64,000 nucleotides of DNA from Sepiola atlantica (taxonomy: Eukaryota; Mollusca; Cephalopoda; Sepiida; Sepiolidae): assembly GCA_963556195.1 (NCBI GenBank), contig OY744516.1, forward strand, positions 38,803,778-38,867,777, in the 5' to 3' direction. A model generated the notes under the pieces. It saw only the letters and a list, made by a program, of their open reading frames with translations. It did not search any database and was not told the origin of the DNA. Of this stretch, positions 1 through 12,305 are shown piece after piece. The translations under genes and the position numbers were made by a program. Every line of letters begins with the position of its first letter. The stretch's first letter is position 1.

Positions 1-540
1 GAGATCAGAGTGAGTCGTGTTTGTCCCCATATCGTGCGTGGGAATGATGATTACGTCACCACGGAAAACAAAAACTTAGCTTTTTAGAATCAGTCTGAGC
101 TTAGAGGCGATATCGTTCAGACCGGGTGCGAGCATGTAGCCGGTAAACTGGTAAGGCCCCGTTCTGGGAGGGCAGAAGATATCCCAAAAGGAAAGAAGAT
201 AGCCGAAGTATGAGAGAGTCGAAACCGGAATCCCCCTGACAGCAACCGAACCAAGAAGTAAGAAAATTGTGTGAGAATAAAGAAACTTGTGTGAAATTTC
301 CCGTCAAAAAATTCGTGTCTCGTGTATTCATTCTGTCTGAGACAGACCTCTTCCTTCGATCAGGACGACACAGCCAGCGAAGACTAGACGAATCACAGGC
401 CAAAGAAGAGAACAGAAGATAAGGTAAACCTTGAGATTTATTTGAGAACTTTTTAGAGACTTTAAGATACGTAAATTGATACGTGAAGATTTAAGACTGT
501 GGTTACAAAATGATATGAGTAGACATGTAGCGTGTATCGT

Positions 541-543
<3 letters not shown>
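1..543. other. Unassigned sequence at the left edge
   Basis: I recognise no gene or element here. The stretch is somewhat richer in G, C and CpG than its neighbours. A 100-codon open frame exists on the minus strand (101-403), but its translation resembles no family I know and has no clear coding character, so I do not call it a gene. Confidence 0.4.

Positions 544-574
<31 letters not shown>
544..574. repeat. (TA)n microsatellite
   Basis: Uninterrupted alternating TA of about 31 bp. It is the first of about twenty such arrays in the window. Confidence 0.97.
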
Positions 575-575
<1 letters not shown>

Positions 576-1051
576 TCTCAATCGTTTATTAACACACACG
601 AATGCACAAACATATACTGTAGCGTCCGAGTGATATCAAATCAACTGAAATTTGACAGGATGCTTTATACTGTGTTTTGTTGACAAAAAAAAAATAGAAA
701 TGCATCTTTAAAATAAATTCCCCATCTTTTGATAGATGACATCAAATCCGAACGGGATTAAAGAAATAAAATATTGTCCATTAACAGCCGTAATTGATGC
801 CAAAAGTTCAACCAGAACCGAAATAACTCCAAGGTTACCACCTATATTGATTGAAACAAACAGATATCATTCATTTTGCCAAAGTATAAAAAACATTGAT
901 GCCAAATATGATTCCATTTTGTATTTGTTTAGAGAATGTAAATATGAGAAACAAACACAAAACTATCAACGGGGGAAGACGATAGCACACTGTGTGTAAT
1001 TGTTCGTAGCGGTCTGAAATGGAAAGGAAAACAGAATAAAAAGAAGAAATA
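575..1051. other. Unassigned AT-rich spacer
   Basis: Contains an 87-codon plus-strand open frame (736-999) of mixed composition that I do not recognise. There is no convincing start context, splice site or homology, so it is left uncalled. Confidence 0.4.
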
Positions 1052-1088
1052 ACGATACACTAATAGAACACGATTGGACAGAGCGAAA

Positions 1089-1123
<35 letters not shown>

Positions 1124-1440
1124 AAAACGTTAAGAGAGAAAAGGGGAAAAAACAAAAAAGAGAAAATTACGATACACGAATAGAAAACGATTGTACAGAG
1201 CGAAAGTTGAAAGAGTGAGAGAGAAAAGGGTACCGACAGAAAAACGTTAAGAGAGAAAAGAGGAAAAAGAACAAAAGAGAGAAAATTACGGTACACGAAT
1301 AGAAAACGATTGGACAGAGCAAAAGTTGAAAGAGTGAGAGAGAAAAAGGGACAGACAGAAAAACGTTAAGAGAGAAAAGGGGGAAATAAACAAATAAATA
1401 AAGAGAAAAAAAAGTGAGAAGAAAGTAAGAGTGAGAGAGT
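1052..1440 (+). repeat. Purine-rich tandem repeat, three units of about 118 bp
   Basis: Three successive units start at 1052, 1169 and 1288. Each begins with a variant of ACGATACACGAATAGAA, continues through GATTGGACAGAGCGAAAGTTG and ends in GACAGAAAAACGTTAAGAGAG. The plus strand is almost pure purine, and the first unit carries an expanded (GA)n run. The tail to 1440 is degenerate GA-rich sequence. Confidence 0.85.
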
Positions 1441-2169
1441 GAGAGTGGTTGATAAGAATCGATACTTTGAAGATGCGTCTATTCAATCTGCCGGTTTCGC
1501 AATTTCAAACTTAAACGGGACAGAACAACCGACTTGGTGATGGACTTACCTATATCTATAACAAAATTCAACGACCCATAAAATGCTATACAACTTAGGC
1601 GTGATAGACCTAACAACTGACGAACAGAGCAACTATATACAAGAGTTTGTCGCATTTAACAAAGAAGGAAATGTATACAAACAAACATTTAAAAAACATA
1701 AGGAAGAATAACAGTTTTTGTTTGTTATACGTCTATGATACATTTCGTTTCAGTGAGAAATTACAAGGAAAATTACTTGACTTTATTGATTTGCTGTCAA
1801 AGTCAGACCAGCCATTCCATTAAATTCAACCAAAACGACAAAAGACGAGAAAATGTAAAAATCAGAAAATAATTCAATTCGAATCGAAAGGAAAGGCAAA
1901 ATCGGTGCTTATTGAAGATCATGCACTTGACACATCATTGTGAGAGACTATCGTCATTTCACAGGATAGATAACCCTTCACGGTGAAGTGACATTTACTG
2001 AATGAGGAAATAAGGGTTACTTAACCTCAAACAAACATCTACCAAGTTAAGATTAAACTACAAGTCAGAGATTTAAACCAGTATTTCACTTACAAATTTG
2101 TACTGATATCTTTATTTGTGTTTCATATTTTTAATATATTTCCGGCTCTTTAAATTACTGTTTTTTTCT

Positions 2170-2171
<2 letters not shown>
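1441..2171. other. Unassigned spacer
   Basis: AT-rich sequence with no open frame, repeat or RNA gene that I can support. Confidence 0.4.

Positions 2172-2224
<53 letters not shown>
2172..2224. repeat. (TA)n microsatellite
   Basis: About 53 bp of uninterrupted TA dinucleotide. Confidence 0.97.
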
Positions 2225-2227
<3 letters not shown>

Positions 2228-4588
2228 ATATTTCGAACAGCGCGCTGTGCTCATTTGTCTATGATATACTATTCCTAATCCTGATTCTATACTTCGTGAT
2301 ATGAAGTGACATGCAATTTCGGAGTTACGTTACTCGATCTTGAGGCAATATTCACTTGTAATTATAAAAGTATCATTGTGTAGAGTACTCAAGTACACTA
2401 AACCTCACGTGCATGTATTGTGCATAGAATACTGTACTATTATAAGAGAAATTACACGAATTATAAGTTATGCTATGATGTGTGTATTTGGTGGGAGCAT
2501 CACGTGCAGCATCCGAATTTCTATAAACGTTTTACAGGATGCAATGTTTTTTTTCCGCAGCCAACAAATTATTCAGTACTTCTGAGAGTGATAACTGTTT
2601 CCAGAAGTCATGGTAAATGTGCTGTTTTCTGAATTAGATGATATGTCTATGTGGCTTAGACACATAGAGAAGAAAATATGCTTCAGCTTGTTGTTGACGA
2701 GATAGCTAATACTCTTGTGTGTATTTACCAAGTCAGTTTCAAGATACCGGGATTTTAAGCACCCACGAGCATGGAAACCAGGCTTTTAGACTATGACAGG
2801 TGTTTGATGAAAAGTTTTCTCTTGGGTGCACGTCCCTAAAATATTTCCTGGTGGTTAATGTTCTGAGCAAAGTAGGGATTAAAATCTGATGATGTGAATT
2901 TTAAGTCTGATCACACCACAGCTGTATACACTTTTAAATAGATGTCTTGAGGGCGGCTAACAAAGGTCTTGCTAAGTGATGCCTAAGATACCCTCGCCCT
3001 TTATTCAATTGTCTTAGAAAGCTTATTCATTATTTGTATGGTATTAATTAATATGCATATTGTGCTATTAATTAATGTGACCACCTGCAAAACACAGTGC
3101 CAATAAACATTTAAAATGGCAGGAAAGTACAGTTTCTTCCGCTTGAAATAGAAATACAAACACAAGTAATTAAATATTAATGGGGTTATGAAACTTTTTC
3201 TTTCCATTTTTTGTACCCTGCTTGTTGTGGCTAACTCTCATCATAAATAACATTTATTTCATGTTTTCATCTGTTTGTGTCCATCCTACTGAACCATATG
3301 ATTTCATGTTAATCTTCCTATTTTCTATTTCGCGATTTGATTAATGTTATTATATTAAGTAGACATTATGATATTCGGACATTAAAATGCTCACATTGAA
3401 GCAGAATCTTTGTGTTTAATTAGAGTTTAATACATGACAATAATAATTATAAATTTTTTATTTAATTACCCAGGAAAACCATAACTAACAGCGCGGCAGA
3501 ATTTTAATTGTTGCCATTTACATAAAATGTATAATTTGTTACATATGATATCAGACGTGTGTTTTTAATATCAGATTTCTTACATGATACCATCACTTGG
3601 TTGGGCGAATTTTATTAAAACTTACATACGTTTAAAGAGTAGTTTAAATGTAATACATTGGAATCGTTAATTGAATAACAGTCAATATTATATTCAAATT
3701 ATGAAGTTATGGGAAAACTAAAAATTTTGTTTGGCTTTGAGAAAAATATTACATTAAGAATTTACTTCTTTTAAACTTAAATCTTCTTTCAAATAAGACA
3801 GACGAAATATTAAGTGTTATGATAAACGCATGCCCATGATTAAAGTTGATTGAATGGATACGATCAAGCATGCACGACCAAAGTTTTAAATAACACGTTG
3901 GTCGGTCCGATAAGATTGGTTACGTTTAAAATGTAGTTTCGTTGATCCTTCTAGGTTAGTTTGGAAGAAAACTTAAACAGTTAAACGAGCCGACTGAATA
4001 GATGTGTGTCAACAGATCTCGCCCAGGTTCCATTTCTATTTCTCTATTAGAGGCTACATTCACATATATAACGCGTGATATTGAATACTTTCTTCTGAAT
4101 GATACGCAGATGTTTATACGATTGAAACTGTTCAGTGTATGTAATCATTTGTGTAAGTGAGTGAGTTCATCTAGAAACGCACGTGAGCAGACGACAACGG
4201 CAGCCATATTGAAAAGCAAGTTGTTAAATCTGTGATCGATTTCTAATATTTTGACAGCGGAACAAAAGGAAAACGCTGCCAAGAAAAATATCGTGTGCAT
4301 CTTTTGTTGAAAAGGAGGTAAAACGCTATGTTACTTATCAGACATTACTGGGGAAAACTTATCTTAGAAAATGCGAACTGCAATTATAAACACACTGTTA
4401 TAAACTCATAAAAAATCAAATATTCTGAGGGTATGTCATTGATTTTGGATTACGAAGGCTTTCAGACATTTCATTAATGTACACAACTTTAACATTGTTC
4501 CTTTATAATTATTGGTGTAAATGTATAGTATACAATGTTTTTTTCCTGGAACACACGCTAGGACATATACACATATAAAGTTAGATAT

Positions 4589-4591
<3 letters not shown>
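2225..4591. other. Unassigned AT-rich spacer
   Basis: About 2.4 kb of AT-rich DNA. The only open frames are short, low-information ones such as 2340-2585 on the plus strand and 3001-3207 on the minus strand. I see no element termini or conserved motif. Confidence 0.4.

Positions 4592-4660
<69 letters not shown>
4592..4660. repeat. (TA)n microsatellite
   Basis: About 69 bp of perfect TA dinucleotide. Confidence 0.97.
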
Positions 4661-4663
<3 letters not shown>

Positions 4664-6532
4664 GAAGAATGGAAAGGAATTAGAGAAGCAAAAGCCAAAT
4701 CAAAATTCAATTCAATTGCTCAGAGCAAGGTATATTCCGCAAAAAGGCAATTTATTCAAGTTAAATTTTCCTTAAGCCAGGCTTTTCAAAGATCAAAATC
4801 TTATCATCAGAGGAAGTCGCTGGGATAGATAAGTTGGCAATGGCCAAGATTTAAAATTTGAAAAAATGAAATAAAAGTTGTAGGGAAAGAAACGCAGGGC
4901 AAAACTCTGCCCGAATGCAAGCAAATGTCCGATTGCTAAAAAGTCCGGTGTCGAAAAGTCCAGCGGAGAGAATAAGATGTAGATAGGTAGGTCGTTAAAG
5001 GCACGAGATGTAATGAGAGAGGTTTCAAAGTTAAATTTCAAGAAGCCACAACTTCAGGTACGGCGAAAATAGAAATCCAAAAGAGTAAAAAGTCCAATAA
5101 GAGGTACGTTCGATGATGCAGGAAGGCTCAGAGAAGATTGAGGTGGAAAATATTCGCCATTAAAAATACTTCCTGTGTGTTTAAAGTGGGAAAAAGAGGC
5201 AGCGAAAATATTTAAAGCTAGCCCGTTGAGAAAGCCGGCTTAAAATGAAGAAAAGCAAAAACAGTAAAAACAAAAACATAATATGCGACCAGTAGGCAGG
5301 GGAGGAACGGGTAAGGGGTGTGGGGGAGGAGAAAGGGACGGGTACGAGGGAGGAGAAAGGGAGCGATGCGGTGAAAGAGTGCGGTTAAAACTAAGAGTGT
5401 GAATGTGGGGGGTGAAGCATAAAGTTGAAATTGGATGTTAGCGCGAATTAGGATTCAACTAGAAAAGGGGAAGAAAGGAGTGGGGTGAGTTAACGAATGT
5501 TAGGGGAGGGAGTTAAAATATCAGAATATGTTTATGAACAGAGTTCGGGGTTTAGATGTTTAATCAGATAACCTTAGATATAAACAATGAGGCAAAATAT
5601 ATTTGAAGGGTAGAACTAGAAAAATGAATTAAAAATTAAAAAAGTAAAGATAAAAAATAAATATAAAAATAGTATTAAAAGTAGAAATAAGAAAATAAAA
5701 AATGAAAAAGAGATAATAAGATTAGTCTTAGGCTCGCAGGGAAAATGTAGGATTGACCGATAAAAAATAAAAAATAATAAAATAATAAAATAATAATAAT
5801 AGAATGAGGGAAAAGTCGATAAGATTGGAGCTCAAGAATGAGAATTAGAATAAGGAAAAAGTAAAAAGTAAAAATGACCTCGAAAGGATAACCGGAATGG
5901 GAATCTCCAAGGTGGTTAAAGATATGGGTTGAAGTAAAATATGCTGTTACGGGACGCTAATTCTTTATGGATATGGGAAAATTAAACTTTGAAATTTTTT
6001 TCAAAAAAGTTATATGGAGGTTAATTAAGAAAATTATTAAATAGGTTAATGATGGCCGAAAGAAATAAGAGACATACAAGGTTAAATAAGTGATAATAGA
6101 TTAAGCCAGAGGGAGAGTGGAGATCGCAGTTAAAAGTAAATACTATCGGGGGTTAAAAGATGTAGAGCGAGGGCGGGTTGGGGGTTGAGTATGGTCTGAG
6201 AGAAATGTGCGAAGGGCAAGGTAAAACAAGGGGGGGGGAATAATCGAGGCTATTAAAAGAGTGAGAAGAATTATTTAGAAGTAAAAACAGGAGGGGAAGA
6301 ATAATTAGTGTGCACAGTGGAAACAGTAAGGAGTTCGATATCGAAGTGAGCAAAGGGGATTAGGAGTAGATAAGGCGAATCATCAAGTAAATAAAAGGGC
6401 TAGAGTATAATATAAATAAGGTGGGTTAGTTATCAAGTTGAGAGAGAAAGGAATGAAGTCTTGGATATTGAGCTGTATACTCTTTACAATAGGTTTTACC
6501 TTTCCTAAAAGTTCGCTTTTAGTACACCTCTT
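4661..6532 (+). other. Strand-asymmetric purine-rich block
   Basis: For roughly 1.8 kb the plus strand is dominated by A and G, with GGGAGG-, GAGAAAGG- and AAAATAAAA-type stretches, and pyrimidines are scarce. It lies between a (TA)n array and a TA-rich imperfect array. There is no recognisable coding sequence. The minus-strand open frames at 4793-5041 and 6153-6353 are pyrimidine-derived Leu/Ser/Pro/Phe-rich translations. It may be the untranslated part of an unknown element. Confidence 0.5.
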
Positions 6533-6583
6533 TATATATATATATATATATATATTTCTATATATATATATATATATTTCTAT
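6533..6583. repeat. Imperfect (TA)n with TTTC interruptions
   Basis: Two TA tracts separated by TTTC, then a second TTTC. This shows interruption and re-expansion of a TA array. Confidence 0.9.
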
Positions 6584-6795
6584 GCATAGGCTGCATTCAT
6601 AAACTAATGATGAAACCATTATGACATATACAATACACAGTGAGTAACGTGCCTACAATATTTTATTGTAGACTTTACAATTAGGAGTAGTAAGCTCCAT
6701 ACATGATGAATTAATGAAAAGAATAATTGCTCTACATTATATTTTGAGTTATATTATGTAATAAAATTTTAATCGGACTGGTATATAACCGCCAT

Positions 6796-7326
6796 AATAT
6801 GTATGTGCAAGGTACATTCCTAAACTATTAACTTATCATTATGAATGATCTAAGAATATGTATGTGCACCGTACATCCCTAAACTATTAACTTATCATTA
6901 TGAATGATCTAATAATATGTATGTGCAAGGTACATTCCTAAACTATTAACTTATCATTATGAATGATCTACTAATATGTATGTGCAAGGTACATTCCTAA
7001 ACTATTAACTTATCATTATGAATGATCTAATAATATGTATGTGCACGGTACATTCCTAAACTATTAACTTATCATTATGAATGATCTAATAATATGTATG
7101 TGCAAGGTACATTCCTAAACTATTAACTTATCATTATGAATGATCTAATAATATGTATGTGCAAGGTACATTCCTAAACTATTAACTTATCATTATGAAT
7201 GATCTAATAATATGTATGTGCAAGGTACATTCCTAAACTATTAACTTATCATTATGAATGATCTAATAATATGTATGTGCAAGGTACATTCCTAAACTAT
7301 TAACTTATCATTATGAATGATCTAAT
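6796..7326 (+). repeat. 59-bp satellite, nine tandem copies
   Basis: Nine head-to-tail units of 59 bp fill 531 bp. Each reads AATATGTATGTGCAAGGTAC followed by ATTCCTAAACTATTAAC and TTATCATTATGAATGATCTA. Copies differ by only one to three bases, for example GCACCGTACATCCC in the second unit, so the array is young or homogenised. It ends abruptly at unrelated sequence near 7327. Confidence 0.97.
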
Positions 7327-7904
7327 AAGAACTCTACGTGGTTCTCCCCGAAATCGCACGGAAATTAAAATGAGCAAATTTTGATTTCTTACCAGCAGAC
7401 AGATAAACTATAAAGAGGAAAAATACTGAACATGGGTATTGCGGCAAGCAAATGCGTCGTTCATCGCAGTTGACTTTAACTTGGATTCGCTATCTTCACA
7501 CTGTTTGATGGTGTTTGCAAATATACCACTCACTGAGTGTATAACCCCTATTTTTCTTTTCTTGCAACCAAAAGTAGAATAAATAGCACTGATGGTTGTG
7601 CCCAAACGCGTCAAGGGTACATTTAGTACACCCACACACACACAGATACGCACACATATCATTTTTTTAAATTTTACTTTACTCGAAGTTCTCTTAAATC
7701 AAGAGGCCCTTTCTTGGGCTAACACTTGATCTTTATATGAGATACATAGATATTCGAGTCTTAAATTAAACTATTCCTTTACTTCTGAAACGTTGAGTTA
7801 GTAACTTTTAAAAAATTTATTTTAACTGATTCCCCCCAAACAAGACAAGTTGTCACTGTAGACATAATAGGCTACTAAAAATTAGGGTGACATTTAAAGG
7901 GACT
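7327..7904. other. Unassigned spacer beside the 59-bp satellite
   Basis: A minus-strand open frame at 7408-7662 (84 codons) has reasonable amino-acid complexity and is followed by a GTAAGAAA donor-like site on that strand. A stop codon precedes the donor, and I recognise no domain, so it is not called as an exon. Confidence 0.35.
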
Positions 7905-8135
7905 ATCCTAAATTAGGAGCTGTGCAGCTAGATATTTGTTCACATTAGTTTGACATTTCTGCACGTTGCTACTATTGGGTAACCAAGGAGCAGGAAGGAG
8001 CAGCTCGAGGAAAGAAACTATTGAAGTAGAACGCTCTCCGGCATCCAGGGACCTCAACAGTGAATGGATGGGATTTAGCTGATTGTCGGGTTGGTTGAGT
8101 GTATTTACATCGAAGGAGCACAATTATGGAAAAGA
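7905..8135 (-). pseudogene. LINE A 3' fragment (C-terminus of reverse-transcriptase ORF)
   Basis: The minus strand translates to the end of the same retrotransposon polyprotein seen at 46.8-47.0 kb. It has the block QLNPIHSLLRSLDAGERS, then a PAPWLPNSSNVQKCQTNVNK stretch, and ends in LAAQLLI. The corresponding plus-strand copies end in TDMQKFK...HLxAQLPI. Only the last 70 or so codons are present, as expected for a 5'-truncated LINE insertion. It lies opposite in orientation to the three longer copies. Confidence 0.8.
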
Positions 8136-9135
8136 TCCACGTCCTAAATCAGGTATCCTGGCAAGAAGGAGAGCTTCCGCGTTTCATCCTTCCTAATAGC
8201 GAAATGAGACGCATGCCTGCTGCTAGTGGTGGGATCCGCCTCTTTAGTTTCAGACAGAGAGCGGGAGAGACCTAGGGACTAAGTAATAAAAAGGGAGGGG
8301 GGTTTCTGCTCAGTAGAGAGATAGTCATCTCATCTGATATAGGGGAGGATATGAGACAGAACCTTATTTATTTCCTTGGCTTTGGTCCTGTTTGCTCTAT
8401 TAAAAAGATTCCATGGAAGCTATTGATAGGAGGTAATTGAATGTTGTTTAAGTTGAACATTCTTTTACTATATTTCCTTAACAATTTGGCAGAATGGGGG
8501 TGTGAACAAAATACTTTTTCTGTTTATTACTTTTTAGGTTTATTATTAGATGATTTTGGCTCGATATATTTGATTTTTGTATTTTTATAGCCGCTATTAT
8601 TTAGTGCTTTCTTATAAAAAACCCTTACGTGCATTAAATATTTATCGTTAGTGTAGTTGTCATTAATTATTTTTCAAATCGATTTTGGTCATATATTTGA
8701 TTATTGTTTTTGGTTTATTGCCCTTAATATGTGGTTCATGTTTCCTTATTCAGATTAACAGTTACGCCCCAAAATGACATACGTTACATGATAAAAAGTT
8801 GTATTGTATACATTATTTCATAATAAAAGAGTCTCATCTTGTCAACATGCGATTTTAAAAGATATTAAATAAAAAAATAAAACTGATTATGCAATAGTGC
8901 TCAGTAACAAGTAGAGCTATATGTTTGTAGAAAGTTTATATAAAAACGTTTTCGCAGCATATGACCAGACATGTTTTGACTATAGCCTTATCAAGGCCAG
9001 TTCGACGAACATAAAAATGGGAAACGAATTCCCTTTTATCTTGTTATCTTCATCATTATTGGACGGGCCTTTATAAGGCTATTGTCGATACATGTCAGCA
9101 AATAGGTAGCCAAAATATTTGTATAGATAAAAATT
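8136..9135. other. Unassigned spacer
   Basis: The first 200 bp may be more of the same retroelement, but I cannot align it. The rest is AT-rich with no supported feature. Confidence 0.35.
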
Positions 9136-9138
9136 AAT

Positions 9139-9192
<54 letters not shown>
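9136..9192. repeat. (TA)n microsatellite with AAA interruption
   Basis: Two TA tracts separated by a short A-run, about 57 bp in all. Confidence 0.95.
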
Positions 9193-9197
<5 letters not shown>

Positions 9198-9772
9198 GCT
9201 TGTGCTTATTTTTATCCTTGAATTAAAACTCACATTGTGGCTTTCGTCCAGTCACACATGTTCACTTGTCACTTTAGAAAAACTTCTCTGCCTACGTGAC
9301 TTTAACAAAATGTTCACTGCCAACTTGTAAAACTATATTTCTTTTTTATCACTCTCATCGTATATCCAATTAATTTTGCCGGCAAAAGCACAGAAAGTCT
9401 GAAAAGAACTTGGCTTATATTGACGGGAGTTCATGAATATTTGTGAATATTCACAAAATTATCCAAACTCTTTTCCTTTTAAACATATTATTGTTTGCTA
9501 TTTTATTTTATTTCATTTTTTCTTTTCCTAAATGTTATTACCAATTTTCTATAAATGTTTATCAAAATGTTCATGACAAGAACAGTTTATGAATTGTAAT
9601 AACAAAAACCGTAACAGTGGTTAAATAGAATAAAACATGTTTTTAATGTGTATTTTAGAGACTCGTCTTTAGTGACGCGCACGTTGATTAATTATTTGCA
9701 CACATATTTATCATTCCTAAAAGTTAAAAACTGATTTAAATCAATACACTCGTTAAAACTTTATTAATGGAA

Positions 9773-9773
<1 letters not shown>
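9193..9773. other. Unassigned AT-rich spacer
   Basis: No open frame or repeat that I can support. Confidence 0.4.

Positions 9774-9813
<40 letters not shown>
9774..9813. repeat. (TA)n microsatellite
   Basis: About 40 bp of perfect TA dinucleotide just upstream of the Tx1-like LINE. Confidence 0.96.
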
Positions 9814-9816
<3 letters not shown>

Positions 9817-10434
9817 TGTTTGATGCAACATGTCAGAGTTGATTTTTAACATTTCCTCCGTTATTATAGCTAGATCTTGTATTTACTTTTAAAAGTCTAC
9901 ACAGTGAGCTGCTTCAATGTGCAAACGAATTACTTCTGATCATTCAAATCGCTGTAAGTTTTTGTCGAATGGGACCCTGCTGTTCCCCTAAAAGACAACT
10001 CCCCCAACGCGAGAGAGCAGCAAGAGGAAAAGAGACGGTATCACCCAATGATGTTCTGACCCCTGCAGTGGAGATCAGCCCGGTGCCTCCCATAGAGTGC
10101 ACAGAAACTTGCGCCCCTCTGGTGTAGAAAAAGAACACAAACAGTCAAAAAGAGGATTAGGAGCACACACAATCCCGGACACCTCCAAAACCTTCACCCA
10201 CACATCCAATCCCCACCCCCAGGAAAACAATTTCGCACAAACCACCGGCCCCCACTTGACATACCACGGCCCATTACACATCAACACCCTCAAGAGCTTT
10301 GAAACCAACGCTAGCAACAAAACCTGTCCGCTAACTGAATTTATCAAAACAAGCACGCCGACACACACACATACAAAAAAAACAAACATCTATCACCACC
10401 ACCACCAAGCTCCGAAGGTGAACTGGTAGACGAA

Positions 10435-11289
10435 ATGGAGCGAATCAAGTTCTCTAACATATGGGAAAGGACGTTTGTAAAATTGACTCCCTGTCTGTCA
10501 GTGAAAAACCATAGTATACCCCATCAATTTCCCAGATGCCCATCTCATGACAACATTCGAATGACTTCCAACCGGTTGCAAGAAATCTTTCATGTGTTTG
10601 ACAAGGGTTATATTCCGTGTCAAGTCACAAGTAGTGTGAGAACATTGCTGAAGAAGAAGGCAGGGATGGTGGGGTAGAACCATATCTCTTCTAAACACCG
10701 AGTCACCATTTTGGCCAAGATATTATCGCACCGGTTGTAGGGGTTCGTAAGAGGGTTGATCGAACTCGAGCAGAACTACGCTGTGAAAAGGGGATCGATT
10801 TTGAACAACTTGCATCTGTTTCGTACGATCATAGAGGGGATAAAAGATTACACAGACACTTGGATCGGTTTAAAACCTTCCACAGAGTCGACCATCGCTT
10901 CTTGGCATCTGGTTTTAAATCAGACTTTCGCAAATGTATTTCCGTTATGTATGGCTTGCAGACAGCAATAATACATGTTAATGGAAAGCGTCGTTATCTC
11001 CCCGTCGGTGCGTCAGAGTTCTGCGCTGTCGCTCCTGTTCTACATCCGTGCGTTAGAGCCGTTACTTCGCAAGGGTGTGGAGGCAATTTCAGTCACACGC
11101 GGAATCGGTTTGCCTGGCAAAGTGCGATCCAGAGTTTCTGTTTCATGCTTCCGAGACATCAAAAGAGTGACAGAGGCACTAAAATTTTACGAAACGATTA
11201 CAAAGGTTAAAAACAACTGCAGCAATTACACCGGTCTGCGGTTGGGTGCCTACTATCTCCTTTCTGCTGGACAAATGGCCCGGTTCTAA
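10435..11289 (+). pseudogene. Reverse-transcriptase domain of the Tx1-like LINE (broken)
   Basis: This was the enzyme that copied LINE RNA into DNA at the target site. Pieces lie in successive frames at 10435-10677, 10756-10971, 10860-11210 and 10975-11289. Recognisable blocks are the VRGLIELEQNYAVKRGSIL and NNLHLFRTIIEGIKDYTDTW region, the ISVMYG...IIHVNGKR region and RALEPLLRKGVEAISVTRGI. Just after this, the catalytic Asp-Asp core is missing and is followed by the RDIKRVTEALKFYE helix typical of the family. Assignment to the Tx1/L1 side of LINEs rests on these blocks and on the downstream domain. The copy cannot be functional. Confidence 0.8.
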
Positions 11290-11357
11290 TCCTTTATGTG
11301 TGGTACGCACCGGGTCGCCAGCTCGAGAGGAATTGGTCGGGTAACACTTGACTTCGA

Positions 11358-12305
11358 ATGAAACTCTCCTTAAAGAGTAGAGCTGACGCGTGCGCCACTT
11401 ACGTATTTCTTCTCATCCTTTACCGATTGGTCGTGCCTTCCCTACCTGTAAACCGCCATAAGGCTTTCCGGTGTCTTCGCTTATCTGGGACAGGAAGAGT
11501 CACTGATTTCGCAACCAAGTCCGTATTATGTCCGTGTGAAGAAGGCTTGAAGATACCTGACTTAAAGTGTAATCGGGACGCCGAGAGACTGGCTTTTCTT
11601 AGTCGAACATTGAGAGAGGAATGCGCATGTAACCCCAGTCAAGGACCATCGTGAGCCAAGAGATTACTCGCAGTTCTTCAGAGAGTGCCGAGCCGCACTA
11701 AAAAATCTTTCTCGATCCAGTGACCTTTCTCGGCTTTCTAGAAAAGAACTTCATAGGGGATTGGTAAGGTAGCAGATTACGATCCGTTAGTCGAGCAGTA
11801 CAAGTGAAAAAGGATACAAATCCGCTCCAAATGGAGTTGTGCAACAGGGAGAGGCATCTGAACAACTCTGAGTTTCATTTGACCTGGCCACAATTTCGGA
11901 ATGGAGGTCTCACCCGAGTGTCCACATTGATATATGCTCTTTGCAGAAACGCTTTATCCCGCTTTATTCCGGTGCCACAAGCTCCAGCAGCACTGGAGGT
12001 ACGTCAACGAAGTGACGGCTCGTATCGATTCCTAGCAGCAGCTGCTGCCAAACCTAGCCTACGTAATCAACAAGGTCTGGCCGCCGTGTAATGGGGAAAG
12101 ACGAATGGTGTTTCTCGCGATCCTAGCCGTAGCGCAAATGGTGGTGTGAACGTAGCCTGAGAGATGACCAGAGGTTTGAATCTTTTGCTGATCAGGATCT
12201 AGTCGCATTCTTTAAGCACCAGCTGTAGGCTTAGATCCGATGTGATAGGAAAATACTACACTCCTCGGATTTTGAAAATAGTGGATACAAGTAGCGAGCT
12301 TGTAT
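11358..12305 (+). pseudogene. 3' (post-RT) domain of the Tx1-like LINE (broken)
   Basis: Two longer open segments (11358-11654 and 11804-12091) carry LSLKSRADACATYVFLLILY, then CEEGLKIPDLKCNRDAERLA, then LNNSEFHLTWPQFRN. These correspond to the conserved region after the thumb of Tx1/L1-like ORF2 proteins. Beyond the last open segment, the nucleotides up to about 12300 still translate to FADQDLVAFFKHQL and IRCDRKILHSSDF, so the element reaches at least that point. No poly(A) tail or target duplication is evident. Confidence 0.75.

Larger units (their letters stand above)
9944..12305 (+). mobile_element. Degenerate Tx1/L1-clade LINE
   Basis: A plus-strand non-LTR retrotransposon broken into short frames. 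From 5' to 3' it shows: a basic segment about 9960-10080 that looks like the zinc-knuckle tail of ORF1 (CRMGPCCSPKRQLP); reverse-transcriptase fingers and palm about 10435-11290, with ILAKILSHRL, a GSILNNLHLFRTIIEGI block, HRVDHRFLASGFKSDF, and SALSLLFYIRALEPLLRK in place of the usual QGCPLSPLLYVLALEPLL; then the L1/Tx1-specific 3' domain about 11358-12300, with GRV, CEEGLKIPDLKCNRDAERLAFL and finally FADQDLVAFFKHQL and IRCDRK. The YADD catalytic segment is lost: the copy reads VSVSCFRDI where the family has an Asp-Asp motif. Many stops and frameshifts make it inactive. Confidence 0.85.

Noticed and set aside
10075..10429. Overlapping frames of 104 and 110 codons on opposite strands
   Set aside because: Plus-strand composition (Pro/Thr/His-rich) and position fit the linker between ORF1 and RT of the Tx1-like LINE. 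No independent gene is indicated.
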